DNA of 64,000 bases from Xylocopa sonorina (taxonomy: Eukaryota > Arthropoda > Insecta > Hymenoptera > Apidae). The stretch is from the NCBI RefSeq assembly GCF_050948175.1, contig NC_135204.1, positions 2,285,473 to 2,349,472 on the forward strand. Direction: 5' to 3'. Shown one piece after another: positions 12,626-23,935 of this stretch. Below the pieces are notes generated by a model. The model was not told the DNA's origin and did no database searches. It was given only the letters and a program-made list of their open reading frames with translations. Positions within the stretch are counted from its first letter, which is position 1, and every line of letters begins with the position of its first letter. Position numbers and translations under genes: made by a program.

Positions 12626-12777
12626 TTAACGCATTACGAACGAAAACGCTCGTGTTTTCTTTTTTCAAGGTTATGGTCAGTCACGAGAATTCTCATATTT
12701 TCGTTATTGTCGTTCAGAGTAGAAATAGCTGGCCATTGAGTAGAGCTAGCCAAATTACTGCTTCGTAATGCGTTAGT
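12626..12777. mobile_element. Short inverted-repeat element with AACGCATTACGAA ends
   Basis: AACGCATTACGAA at 12628-12640 is exactly inverted at 12762-12774, preceded by TTAA at 12626-12629; the right TTAA is worn to TTAG. The unit is about 150 bp long. Confidence 0.5.
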
Positions 12778-14476
12778 AAGGGAAACTCCAGAAATATCAG
12801 GCGGAATATATAGAATTTCGCCTCGTAAAGCTCAATTGTTCCGACAGTGAACAATACTTTTTACATCGAGCGCAAATTACCTAATTGTTCCTTCTGTTTG
12901 CCCAAAATAAACGTAACACTATTAGCAAACATAGTTTATCTAGCTAAAAAAAGTATATCCAACAACCACAGCCTAACGCGAACAGACCATTAAAGAAATT
13001 CGCCGGATTCAGGTTATCCAACGGCATAAAGTTCCGCCCACGCCACGGTTCACCGATAAGCGTTTCCTCGGTTAAGCTGCTCGCCCTAATAGATCATTCC
13101 CGTCTACCTTCGCTTAATTGCGATTCAAGGTTCCGTCGCAGTTTTACGATCGGCTATCGAGAAAATGGGAAACGCGGAAGGCGGAGGTCACGTTGTCGCG
13201 TTGGCCTCGTTATCAGCGAACGGAAAGCGTCGTCGCCGGACACGGGCTTGCACGATCGATTGATAAGACCAGACACCGCTATCCACTCAGGCCCGCGGCC
13301 TGGCTAATCGATTTCCCCGCGAGTATGTTTCTAATTACGAAAGTTACCAGTGAGAATTACCGGCTTTCGTGTTTTCGAATTAATGGCCGCGATTCGATCT
13401 ACACGAGGCGCGAATCAGGTCCCACGGATTCAAATAGTTGCGTCGAGTCGTGGGAGAGAAATAATCGCTGGCATTAAAGGGGTCGCGTGGCTCTACGAGC
13501 ATTTCAATTTACGCGGCATTGTTCGGTCGGTATTGCAGCGAGTTGGTTGAAGCAAGCGACGCTGCGCGGCACCAGTTAACTGGAAAATCGACTTACCGAT
13601 CATTCACGATCCAGATAATCTAATCATTTCTTTCTATTCGTTTCTTTCTTTTTTTCATGTTTCGTATTTCACTTTGGGTTTTTATGATTTAGTGGAAGGT
13701 TTGTTTGTTAACATACTTTTCGCGTTGGGAATGCAAATTTATATTAAAACGAGATTCATTATCGACGGAACACTTGTCGGTAAAACAGCGAGGATCGATA
13801 GATCATTCGAAAAGTTTTTTCGTCCAACGTCTATGTCTTCGTCACTTTCAGTCGTGTCCGACAGATGTTAGCTTACGTTCCGCGAATTGCAGCAAAAAGG
13901 TACGATACCACTTTGAAATTGGAGCGTGTTCCCACAACGAAGCCACATTTATCAGGCTACTTCCTAGCGCACTTTCGAACAGTTTCTCGCGTCTTTTTTA
14001 TTCAAGCAAAATCTGAAAGTCATCGTTGGCACGATTGTTCGATTGTCAAATCGAACCAAGCGAAGTCCCTATCTCTTTCCAAATCCAATCTATCGAGCGT
14101 CAAATAACCACATCGCGACTTTTTTCAAAGCCAAGGTTAATACAGATCCATGTTTCGTTCTCTTTTTTTATTTTTTTTTATTTTTTTTAATGGAACACGC
14201 ATACCCTTTCTTCGAGCGATTCGGTCAGAACCGGAGGAAGAAGTTTGCGAAACAGCCGATCTCTGCAACCGGCCACAAAGAAGCCTTTTATTATCTTTCG
14301 GTCATTCGTGCCGGCTCTCGTCAGAATTTCTTTCGTATCGAAGCGTGACGAAAGGCTCGATGAGACGTGAAAAAAGTGAAATCTCGAGACATATATGGGC
14401 CGGTTCTGAACTCCTTTCGATCCCATTATTCGTAACATCGCGAAGCATGTAAACGCGCGGCTCTAAGCGTACTTAC

Positions 14477-14602
14477 CATCGACGTGAAGTAGAACTTTTC
14501 GAATTCCCTCTCGTGAAGCCGCGCCGACGTCAGAGTGGTCGCAGCGTGCTGCCCGTGTTTCGATAGCACGTCCTCGCCTTTTTTGCAGAACCAAGATAAT
14601 AC
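14477..14602 (-). CDS. Internal exon C of the same spectrin-repeat gene
   Basis: On the minus strand the exon follows ATTGCAG and ends ATG|GTAAGT. It has 126 bp, 42 codons, phase 0 at both ends. The peptide begins VLSWFCKKGEDVLSKHG and ends EFEKFYFTSM. This matches the start of a spectrin-like repeat in the Trio/kalirin and MCF2/puratrophin RhoGEFs: a Trp-centred helix, then a Gly-Glu-x-x-Leu turn with Lys-His, then a second helix with a His-x-x-Phe-Glu pattern. These repeats act as scaffolds in front of the DH-PH exchange module. The phase and domain register continue directly from exon B (QAHE|VLSW), so no exon seems to be missing in the 43.7 kb between them. The next exon was not found in 1-14476 and probably lies outside the window. 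Confidence 0.78.
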
Positions 14603-14656
14603 CTGCAATCGAAAATTTCTGATTAATAAATTAAAGAACAATACCAGCTAATAGAT

Positions 14657-15003
14657 GAGAAGAACCAAATTGACTGCGCACAGGACACTCACAAGAATGG
14701 CACAACAACAATAACTCAAGATTCGTTATTAATAAGTAGGAAAATAGCGCCATTGTGCTTCCTAGTACGTTCAAGAGCGTTCTCACGTTCCTTGAAACTT
14801 TAAGGCACAGAAATTGAGAAGCGCACCATCGCTTTGCTTGGAATTTTCAAGGCGCAGACATCGAGATGCGCCGTCGCTCTGTTTAGAACTTTGAAGCGCA
14901 AAAATTGAGAAGCGCCATCGCGCTCCCTAACACTTTCCATGGCACATTTCGATTGGATTTCTCGAAAAGCCCGTGGTACTCGAACGTGGTTAAGTAACTC
15001 CAA
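14657..15003. repeat. Repeat family D with three 45-bp tandem units
   Basis: Three units, 14791-14835, 14836-14880 and 14881-14925, share 'gaactttaaggcgcagaaa' and 'ttgagaagcgccatcgct'. The block before them ('acaacaataactcaagattc') and the end (GTGGTACTCGAACGTGGTTAA) match 61749-62190. The family ends are of the TTAACCGT...GAGTGCCACGG type. Confidence 0.6.
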
Positions 15004-15716
15004 TTGAATTTCCTTCGATAGATCAGATCGAGTACCACCCTTCCCTTTTAAACCGCGGAATTAAAGCCTCTAGAGATAACCTTTGTTTGACCTTTCGCGT
15101 CTAAGAAATTGAAAATCATCCTTCCTACTTTCTCGCGTATTTTTTCCCGCGCGAATAGCTTTCTTGATAACGTTCCAACGACGCAGAGAAGAATAAGTGT
15201 ACGACAGCTTTCGAATCAAAATCCACGAGTCGCCGCATGGTTGCAATTTCGCTGCGCGCAACACTCGCACAACGTACAGCCGAAGTATTTAACGCGACAA
15301 GACAGTGAGTAATTAGCGTCTGCCTGGATTCGTTAAATAATTAAGAGCGATCACGGCCGTTCCGTGCCTCGACGGCGGTGGTCTGGTTATTTATGAACGT
15401 CATAGTAGACCGCGAGTGAAACGTTCGCATTATACGACACGCTAGTCCGTTTTACGTGCTCGCACGGTAAGTATACCGTTCGTATCAAATTCGAGTAATT
15501 TATTAGCGACGGGGAGAAAGGACGATTCACCTGTTTTGTTGCCTTTCCATTTTGTAACGCGCGGTTCACCACGATCGAAGGTATTTGCGCAACGGTGCCG
15601 ATCGAAAAGTCGGTAACGATCGTAGAAAACATTTTTTTTTAACATCATTCACCTTGTAATTTGTCAAAATTAATTACGTGATGTGCAATTTCTCACTGAC
15701 ATTTCGTAATTAAGGT

Positions 15717-15932
15717 TTAACCCTTTGCACTCGACTCCTTCTCAGACATTAATGCGTAACAAAATAATACTTTAGCAATAGAAACTAATGCTAAAATAGT
15801 AATAATTTCTATTATTAACATATCTCAGCAGTAGGAAACTTCTATTTCAATAGAAAACTTTAGTTTAACCTTCGTAATCACCAATCAATGCTGATGTTAC
15901 CACAGAGGGGACATCCGAGTGCAAAAGCGTAA
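15717..15932. mobile_element. TTAA-type MITE, family CCCTTTGCACTCGA
   Basis: It begins TTAACCCTTTGCACTCGACTC and ends ATCCGAGTGCAAAAGCGTAA. These ends match those of the copies at 33454, 36018, 48295 and 55046. Confidence 0.58.
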
Positions 15933-15973
15933 TGTTCCGAAGTAAACGCGAGCTCACGAAAATTTGCAGTAGT

Positions 15974-16159
15974 TTAACCCATTCTCTGCCAGACAAATTT
16001 AGAACTTTTTGTCCCGGGTGCTAAGGTTTTATTTCAGGTTTATGATTATTCCGTGACGAATTGCAACCAATCTAAGCTTGTAGCGATAAGGAAATAACTG
16101 GCAATTTTAGTACAGACGCTTGCTACGTGATATCTCGTAGTTAGCAGTAAATGGGTTAA
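15974..16159. mobile_element. TTAA-type MITE, same family as 2834-2952
   Basis: It starts TTAACCCATTCTCTGCC and ends AGCAGTAAATGGGTTAA. The terminal inverted repeat is about 8 bp, TTAACCCA. It shares 'aaatttagaactttttgtcc', 'ttattccgtgac' and 'cgtagttagcagtaa' with 2834-2952. Confidence 0.68.
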
Positions 16160-17944
16160 AATAGCTATGTCTCGAATATTTTACAACATACAATTCCTTA
16201 AATTTGGTATCGCACGATCGATAGATATTCGAATTTGAAAAACAGAAAATAATTTCCGTTCGAACGTTTAAATGGTACAACAGCCGATCTTTAGTACCTT
16301 TTCTGCACTGCTCAGGAAGTCTATCATTATCTCGGGAAAGGAGTAAATAAAATGGCGGTAACAGTAAACAGAATATTATGAACACACTATTAAGATACGT
16401 TAAACGTTTGTAAAAGTCAAAGACAAGTATATACGTCGTACGCTGGGCAGAAGTTCCCAGCATAAACTTTACGAAAGAAGTAAAACAAAGTTTCGAATCG
16501 ACGTGCATACATTTTGAATGCAGTTAACTGGTTAATATACTCTGGCATTTGCACCACGCGTCCTACACTCTATATCCTGCATATATCAAGCACTTAACAA
16601 TGAATGATAATCAGAATTATCGTAGCAAGAGCAACAGAATTTTCCCAGGAACCACGGAACGCGTTCCATTGGAACCCAGCACGGAAAACCAGGTCTCCAA
16701 GTGTAGCCCCACCTGTCGAGCACGCGTTATCCTTGCAGCGAGTATCCGCGTGCTCTTTTAGCCGATAATTAGATCGTTGGTACGGGCGTGCCACGCGTGA
16801 TTAATGATTCCGGCGGACGTGGCGGCGAGCGAAAAGTACGCGGGGATAATTAACGGGAGCAGTCGGAGGAGAGAACGTGTCGACTGAGTTAAAAAAGAGC
16901 GATGGGAAAGGGATCGAAGCGGAGCGGATCGGATCGTCGTCGTAGTCGTCGTCGACGTCGACGTCGACGTCGGGGAACCCGAATCGAGAGGAACGAATGG
17001 CAAGTTCGAGCGTGGAGGGGAAGTTGCGTTTTTCGGGTCACTGGGCCGTGTTAGATGCCACCGCGATCGGGCAGCGGCGCTCGCCCTGACAAGATGGCGG
17101 TACACCGTGGGATTAATTCGCCGCGATTTGGTCGGCTGTTTGAAAAAGTATGCCGGTAATTGCGGCTGACCCGCCGTTCGGAGACGTGTTCTGCACCGGG
17201 ACGCGGATGATGGACGACGAGCGGGAGCCGAGGATCGACCGAGTAGAAAGTAACGAGCCGGCCAGTTCCCGGCTACCGACCGGGGACGGGATGGTTTTCG
17301 GTTTGCGGATTTCTGAATGGGCTCTTAAACGTGTTTGAGGTAGCTGTTAGCAGCGACGCTGATAAATATTCGAGATTAGTTCTTGCACGATGATTTACGC
17401 TACGCGCGCGTATTTCCACGTAGAGATCGCCAACAGTTTCAACCCTCGTCATTTTAATACAGTCGAAGGATCTTTACGTATTTTGAAAATAATCCAAATG
17501 TAATGAAATTTCTAAATTTTTTTATGTTCCGGATGAGATGCGAAGTTGTAATTACTTATAGAGATTTACTCAATTTTTTTTATTTTACTTTAAAACAATT
17601 CACCCTCTATTTATTATAAAAAGGAGAGAAACAAATCTTTTCCACTATAAAAGTTGGGTGGTTGTGAAATAATAATATATTTTATATTTTTGTGGTTTGA
17701 TAGAACTAATAAATAACTCTTCGATTTGGGATGTCCAAAATATATAACACGTTTACTGCAATAGGGAAATTTCTTTTATAAAAAAAGGGAGTAACATTTT
17801 GCTGTATACGAGGGTATTTATATTTCAATTGATTTCAAATTAAATAATTATAAAATTTTTATTTCTGCAGCAATTTTAAATTTAAAGGATGTCGTATGAC
17901 GCTCACAGGGCAGTGTGCAAAATTATGCAAAGCGCCATATAGTA
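16160..17944. other. No gene seen; GC-rich block at 16750-17340
   Basis: The CpG-rich block is open in several frames on both strands, as expected from its composition. No splice sites in register were found. Confidence 0.5.
16934..16976 (+). repeat. GTC/GTCGAC simple repeat
   Basis: GTCGTC units run into a perfect palindromic series of GTCGAC. Confidence 0.8.
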
Positions 17945-18506
17945 TTCACCCTTTTGCAAATCAAGTACATCTACTTAAACATTTCATTTAAAGAACACCA
18001 AATGCATGCTTTCTTGTTGATATAACAACGTTATTGAACTATTATAAATAAGCCAGAAGAACATTTGTTTTATTTTTTATTTCACAACACTCAGGTAGTG
18101 CGTGATTTTGCGAGTCAGACAACGTACAATATACATTTTCTAGCGTCATATTCACCGATGTTGAATCCCATTGAAGAAGTATTTTCCGAATTTTGTACGA
18201 GAAATACGCTAGCTGAAACTTCAACTCGGTTACTACTGTTACAGTTACAAATCGTTTTAATTATTATATAAATATGCATGTCAAGTTACCAGCAGTTGCT
18301 GCAGTAGATCCATTGTAGACTAATTAAGCGAGCTATCTTTCTACTTTTGAATTTTAATTAATTTGTTAATCACATTTATATAGATATTTATACTTTTCTG
18401 AATGAATTTCTTATCTCTTACAAAAAGATGAATTTAATTCGAACAAGCATAAGTTTGATTAGTAAATGAATGCATTTGATTTGCAAAGCGTGAATTTAAA
18501 TGCCAA
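17945..18506. mobile_element. Tc1/mariner-type element, copy 2, with transposase remnant
   Basis: The left end TTCACCCTTTTGCAAATC (its outermost part lost) and the right end GATTTGCAAAGCGTGAATTT...GCCAA match the family ends. The interior carries a transposase C-terminal fragment, which ties the related MITEs to the IS630/Tc1/mariner superfamily. Confidence 0.72.
18065..18271 (+). pseudogene. Fragment of an IS630/Tc1/mariner-type transposase
   Basis: The frame encodes about 68 residues containing FLASYSPMLNPIEEVFSEF. The pattern 'LpxYSPxLNPIE' with the third acidic residue of the DDE/DDD triad (the E in NPIE) is a hallmark of Tc1/mariner/IS630 transposases, which cut and paste DNA at TA sites. 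Only this C-terminal block survives; the first two catalytic aspartates, the DNA-binding domain and a proper start are missing. The fragment lies between the inverted ends of its own element, so it is a degraded former autonomous copy and not a host gene. Confidence 0.72.
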
Positions 18507-21114
18507 TGCAGTGTGACGCCAAAGTGTTACACTACTCGAAGTCATTCAGCAGCGAGATCAAAGAGGATTGTAATTCCAACGGTAAAGAAAGCTCTCTCTT
18601 AAAATTGACCAAGCAACTTAACTTAAATTAGCCGTCAGACTCGCTAAACGCGAAGCAATCCGAGAAAATAATCAGCAACATCCCAGCGAATCGGCGAATC
18701 GAAAGAATTCGCTACTATTCGCGCTATTGCTATTGAATCGAGAGAGAGAGAGAATTCTCCCAGAGAGTTTGGGCCTGACATCCCGTTAAAGGTATTCACG
18801 GGAACCAGACGGATCATAAGCGCGGGGGTTATGCGGGTCACTGGGCCGCGAGCCACGATCAAACGCCGCGAGTGGTTGCGTGCACGCGCGCAGGTGCGAG
18901 CCTGTAGGGAACGAGCGCCGCGTTTTATCACGGGACCACGTCGGCCCCGTGTAAACACACGCCTAACGGCCGGCAGGTATTCAGGGTTCGACCGTGGCGC
19001 GAGCCGCTTCCGCCTGCGGTGCATCTTCTCACGAGAGTTGACGATCTTATCGGGGCACCGTGGAATGCCCGATAACGCACCGCCACAAATTAATATGGAC
19101 ACCTTCCGTGGCCGTGCGAAATCGCGGGGTCGAAAGGCTAGTACGATCGCGTGGGCGGCGCGTGTACGAGGAACACGAGGAAATCAGCGTGCGAAATTCT
19201 TACATTGTACGGGAAATCAGCTGCGGATGATTACGCGATTGAAAATTTCGGACTCTTGGAAACTTTTGGTAGATTTCAAAAGGAACTATTCAAATAGAAA
19301 ACACTTCTACGAAGGCATCCCTATGAGAAGTACTTTTAACAATTATTTCTTTCAGAATAATTCTTCATTACTGAAAAGTAAATTATTCGAAATAAGTTAG
19401 ATAAGGATAGAGAAGAATGAACTTTTTCGAATGTTTTTAATATTAATGAATAATTTAAGGAATGTAGAAATTAGTATTGTTGAGTATTTACATATCAATA
19501 ATTAAATCGTTGCAGTATCTAAAACACTGTGGAACTTCTAAATTCTCTTCTATTCGGTAATCTTTTTCTCTTTACTCACATTGTATACAATAATCCCAGA
19601 TTTTTAAAAATTTGACAGTTACAACTTTATTACCAAAGATAAACTACCCTTCTTTTCTATTCGCTTTATTCGCGCTTGCACAGAACAGAAATTGAACTGA
19701 AAGTAACAAATTTGATTCTTTCGTCAAGAAAAGAGACTTTTATTCCAAGCAACGGCTACGTTCCTCGACTCGATGAAGACCTTCTTCGTCGTAACGATGC
19801 ACCTTTCCCGAAACACGCGTTTTACGACACCGCCCGGTTTGGCACTTGAAACGAGCCTGGTTTTATCGTCCCACATTTGCGGCCCGGACGAGATGGAAAG
19901 GATGTCGAAAGACCAGGCACACGATCGCATAGCTCGGAGACCCATCGAGACCCAAATTTTTATCGTCAACCCCGGGGTGCTCTTGTTCATCTCCCTTTCA
20001 TCCTTTATTTAGGGTAGTTCAATGGGTTTGTGGGGCATGTTCGAGGGCCTCGACGATAGTTTAAGGCTCCCTGCGGTGTTTCCATTATGGGGTGATCATA
20101 TGGTCTGTTAAGAGCTTCGAAACGGGAGGAGGTTTACGAAAGATGGACGCGATAAGCTTCGTAGACGATAGGGGTTGATGTCTGGATGTAATTTGAACTA
20201 ATTTCAAACGTACAGTAGCATTGTGCGTTTAGATACACGAATAAGCATAGATACGAAGAAAAGTGGAAAGATTAAACATTGAAAAAATAAAGATGTTGGC
20301 ATAAAGATACTCTCTTCCTCTGACCAGAAGATTCAAGGAAACAATAATAAAAAAAGTAATGAATAGGTAAAAGTGAAGCAATTCTGTTGAGATGTGAACC
20401 GATAAGTCTGTTCAATCGCATCGACATCTTCTATGTAATGAAGAAGTTCGCTTGATTAATAACTGCATACGCAGTCAGAGCACCGATCGATAACTGAAGC
20501 GGCTGTGTCCAAAGGCGGAACCACGGATCAATGGCGACAGATGGGTCACCCACGCGGGAATCCGTGGCTCCCTGTCGCTGAAAGTTCGCTCGATTCTCGC
20601 ATCGATAGGCGCATCACTCGGTTTATCGGTTAGCCTGGTGTCGAGCTACCGTTGATTTACGCGATGCAACATCGTGCAACCGCTACGAGGGATGAATGCT
20701 GGACAACGTAAAGCGCATCTCTTCTGTAACGCGTATTTATAGGCATCTCGATGCTGCAACTACGATGTAACATCCGGGGGAAGTGACGCTGTTGAGCTTC
20801 CGCGGTTAATCGCGCAAGGATATTTCAAATCGGACCTTTGGATCTTAAAGACTATTTATTAAGTCTAAAGACTTACTCTGCAATACTAAATATATACGAT
20901 AAGCTATAACCTATGACTTAATATAGACAAAACTGAATATAAGGTAAAATATAAGGAAAAACTTTCGTCTTTATACGTTATTTTGTTGAATTCTAAGCTT
21001 TGAAGCCCCATAGAAATGGATTTCTTGATGAAAATAAAGATGAATTTAATTTTGAATTGTTAAAAAACGATATCGATTGTATTTATAAGAAATCAGAAAA
21101 TTAGAGTAATATTG
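18507..21114. other. No gene seen; GC-rich block at 18800-19200
   Basis: Long open frames overlap on both strands in the CpG-rich block and are judged compositional. The rest is AT-rich. Confidence 0.5.
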
Positions 21115-21361
21115 ACGCTCCACAAGGTTTTAATAATTCAAAATGGACACTTAACGAAATACTATAAAAATAAAATAAAATAGATAAAATGTTCATATAT
21201 TTTCGCAAGTTTACCTCTTAATTTCTTGTTGCGTTTTTGTAAGTTAATTTGGCATATAAAATCATTTTATATTTCCTCGACGACATTCGTCGCATATGCG
21301 GAAAATCAGTTCGAGTTGATATTTCGCGTGACCGAAAAATTCATCGAACGCCGAGAGTTAA
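21115..21361. repeat. TTAA-type MITE fragment, related to 46712-47289
   Basis: It shares 'ctccacaag.ttt', 'aaaataaaatagataa', 'tataaaatcattttat' and 'gaccgaaaaa' with the right half of 46712-47289 and ends in GAGTTAA. Confidence 0.52.
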
Positions 21362-22014
21362 AACGTTCTAGCGTGGCTCTGACGTAATAACAGAGTTGAT
21401 ATATAATTTAATTATGCAAGTTTCACCGAAGTGACTACAAAGGAGCGTGTCGTGGCACTTTCACGAAGAAATGCAAAGCAGTGGGAGGACCCGCGTTGGA
21501 TTATGCATGGACACCTACGAAAACTATCGGCGAACGACTTTTAATCGAACGGCTGTTGGGCGGGTCGGAGCCACGTTGAAAATTTACGAGGAAACTTGTT
21601 CAAACACATTCGTAGCATCCTGTTATTTTAAACGATTTGCAGCAGAAAAGTCTACCGGGAACCCACCGCGAAGAAACGAACGAGGACCGTTTAAAAACCA
21701 CGATTACACAACGCAAAAACCAGCTCGCAATAATTATAGCCAATTTCAAGGTAGAAAGCAAACTGCGGAGCGTCCTCTTACTTCCAGCGGTGTGTAATGC
21801 GCTCGAAAAGGGAAAAAAGAACGACGTTGCATAACGAATTCGACGAAACGAACGAAAGTAGCAGCGGAAGAGGCTCATCCACGCTTTCGACTCGAAAATC
21901 GAGGAGGCAGCAAAAAAAAGGGGAACGATCGATCCGCGCGACGAGCGACTAACAGCCATCGATCTTCGAGAACAAGTGATTGTGTCCTCACTTCGAACAG
22001 TTTTGTGGAGACCT

Positions 22015-23093
22015 TTAACACTAGAACTATCGAGAAAAAAGCGAAGCTATTTCCACTAAAGCTAGTCAAAATGATTGACCTTTAGAAAATACGTAATAAT
22101 AGAACATTTTTAGATTTAATAATTTATGTGTTACTATCTTACAAAAGGAATTTAATGCTGCGAAGCATAATTACTATATAATAAATATAATAGCATAATT
22201 ATAATAATAATAACTACTACAGTATTGGTACCTTGAATTCACCCTTTAACATATCAAATACATCGTTTTGCAAATTGTATTCACCCTTGTTCGAATCGAA
22301 TTCATCCTTTTGCAAGTGAAGTACTTGTATTTAAATATTTTATTTAAAAAAAAACAGCAGATACAAACTGGACAGTAAGAAGTAAAAAATTTGATTTACG
22401 AAAGGGTGAATTTGAAGTGCCAATAATGTATAATAATACCAACAAGTATAAGAAAAATAAGAAACATATCAAGAAAAACTTCTATTACAGTAAATATAAG
22501 AAGTATAATATAATAATGTGATAATGATAATAGGTGCAATAGAAATAGAAATACAGTCATTTATTATTGTTACTGTTGTTGTTGTTATATTTTTCTTTAC
22601 TTTTTGCAACAGTTCAGTTTTTACAGCTTGCAAAACATCGTTATATAAAAAAAATAATTAGGTCCTATTCCAACGACTACGGTATACAGAATAACAACGT
22701 GAACCGACATCAATGACGTTACGTTACACCATAACTAAGTTCATATGTGTTTTTATTGTTGTATCGCCAGATAATATGTGGCGTGGGATGAAATTTGCTA
22801 AACAAAGCGCCAATAAATCTATCTAACTATTCAATCAACGATTTCGTGTTCGAGAAACAGATTATAGGATACTTTTCCACTTTACACAGTCAAAATGACT
22901 GGTATCGGTATAAGTGGTCGTATACAAAATTACTTTGATTCTGTATAGATAAAATTCATTATATTACATCTTTAGTTATACCTGCAAAAGTAATCGGATC
23001 ATTGCGAGGAAAATAAACGTAACAGAAAGAAGAAACTTTCGAATGAAATTGTAAAACCAGTCATGTCGACTGGCGTAGTAGTTCTGGTGTTAA
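22015..23093. mobile_element. piggyBac-like TTAA element, copy 1 (nested insertion inside)
   Basis: TTAACACTAGAACTA at the left and TAGTTCTGGTGTTAA at the right form inverted ends with TTAA duplications. The interior matches 56877-57758 over most of its length ('gtgttactatcttacaaaa', 'attaggtcctattc', 'gcgtgggatgaaat', 'aaacaaagcgccaataaat'). No transposase domain was recognised. A Tc1/mariner-type MITE is nested at 22225-22423. Confidence 0.72.
22225..22423. mobile_element. Tc1/mariner-type element, copy 3, nested in the piggyBac-like element
   Basis: The ends TTGGTACCTTGAATTCACCC and (inverted) TTGGCACTTCAAATTCACCC are flanked by TA. Copy 2 of the host element (near 57065) lacks this insertion. 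The left part holds two further degenerate copies of the terminal word (around 22285 and 22308). Confidence 0.75.
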
Positions 23094-23869
23094 TAGGCCG
23101 TAAAATAGTGGTCCGACGCACGAAACGCGAAAGGAACGAGGAAACTCCCGTCGAAATTTCAGCCCTGTACGCGTTTTATTGCCTCCCCGCTTGACACTGG
23201 CGACGATGAGATCCGGTAAGTATGTCGTAGCCGCAATCAACGTCTTCAATGAGTAATCGCGGGGCCCAGGGCCTCATTCCCGTCCGAGAAACGGAGGCGA
23301 GGCGACGCGCGTCTCGATCTTTTTGAATGGATCGACCGGTCGCCCGTGGGAGAGAAACGATTTTGAATCTCGTCGATGGGGAATCATTGCTCCCGGTCCG
23401 TTGCCTCTCGAACGGGTTAAACGTTCCACGGTAATGTATGCGACGCGAGTTGCACCGCTAATGTCCTTCGAGCCAGCGTCCAATTAGTTTCGAGTAACGT
23501 TGCCGGTGGACGAGCAACGAATCCGTGGAACGTTTGCCCTGGATTGGGTGCACCCGTGGCAGTGGAGTTTGTCTTGTTCAGCGTGAGAAATGGGAGGGTA
23601 TTAATGAGCGTTGGTACTGCCGTCTGTTAATGCTTGCAAACATAACCACGATAACAGACGTTCGAGTGATTTCTGCTTTTGATGAACCATGCGGATTGCT
23701 TGGTATGCGTTAATTGTGTCTTAGGGGTGTTGAAGTAATCGAGCTTTCCAACGAACCTGTTCTTGTTTCTTTCATGCGCAATCGATATCTTGATCTTCAA
23801 TTTGAAGAACTCGATGCTAAAATCGGTTAGATACATTCCTTTTTTCGCGAACATTAAATATTTAAATCG

Positions 23870-23935
23870 ATTGAGCTTTGCTGACTTTGAAAAGTCTACA
23901 TCTTCCAAATGTCTGGTGTTTTTGAGTACGTGTCG
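23870..23935 (+). repeat. Short dispersed repeat, pair with 28299-28350
   Basis: 'ctacatcttccaaatg.ctgg' with 'tgtttttg' is nearly identical at both places, preceded by 'attgagctt'. Confidence 0.4.

Noticed and set aside
18644..19400. Overlapping frames of 152 (minus) and 189 (plus) codons
   Set aside because: Both are Arg-rich products of a CpG-rich block without domain or splice support.
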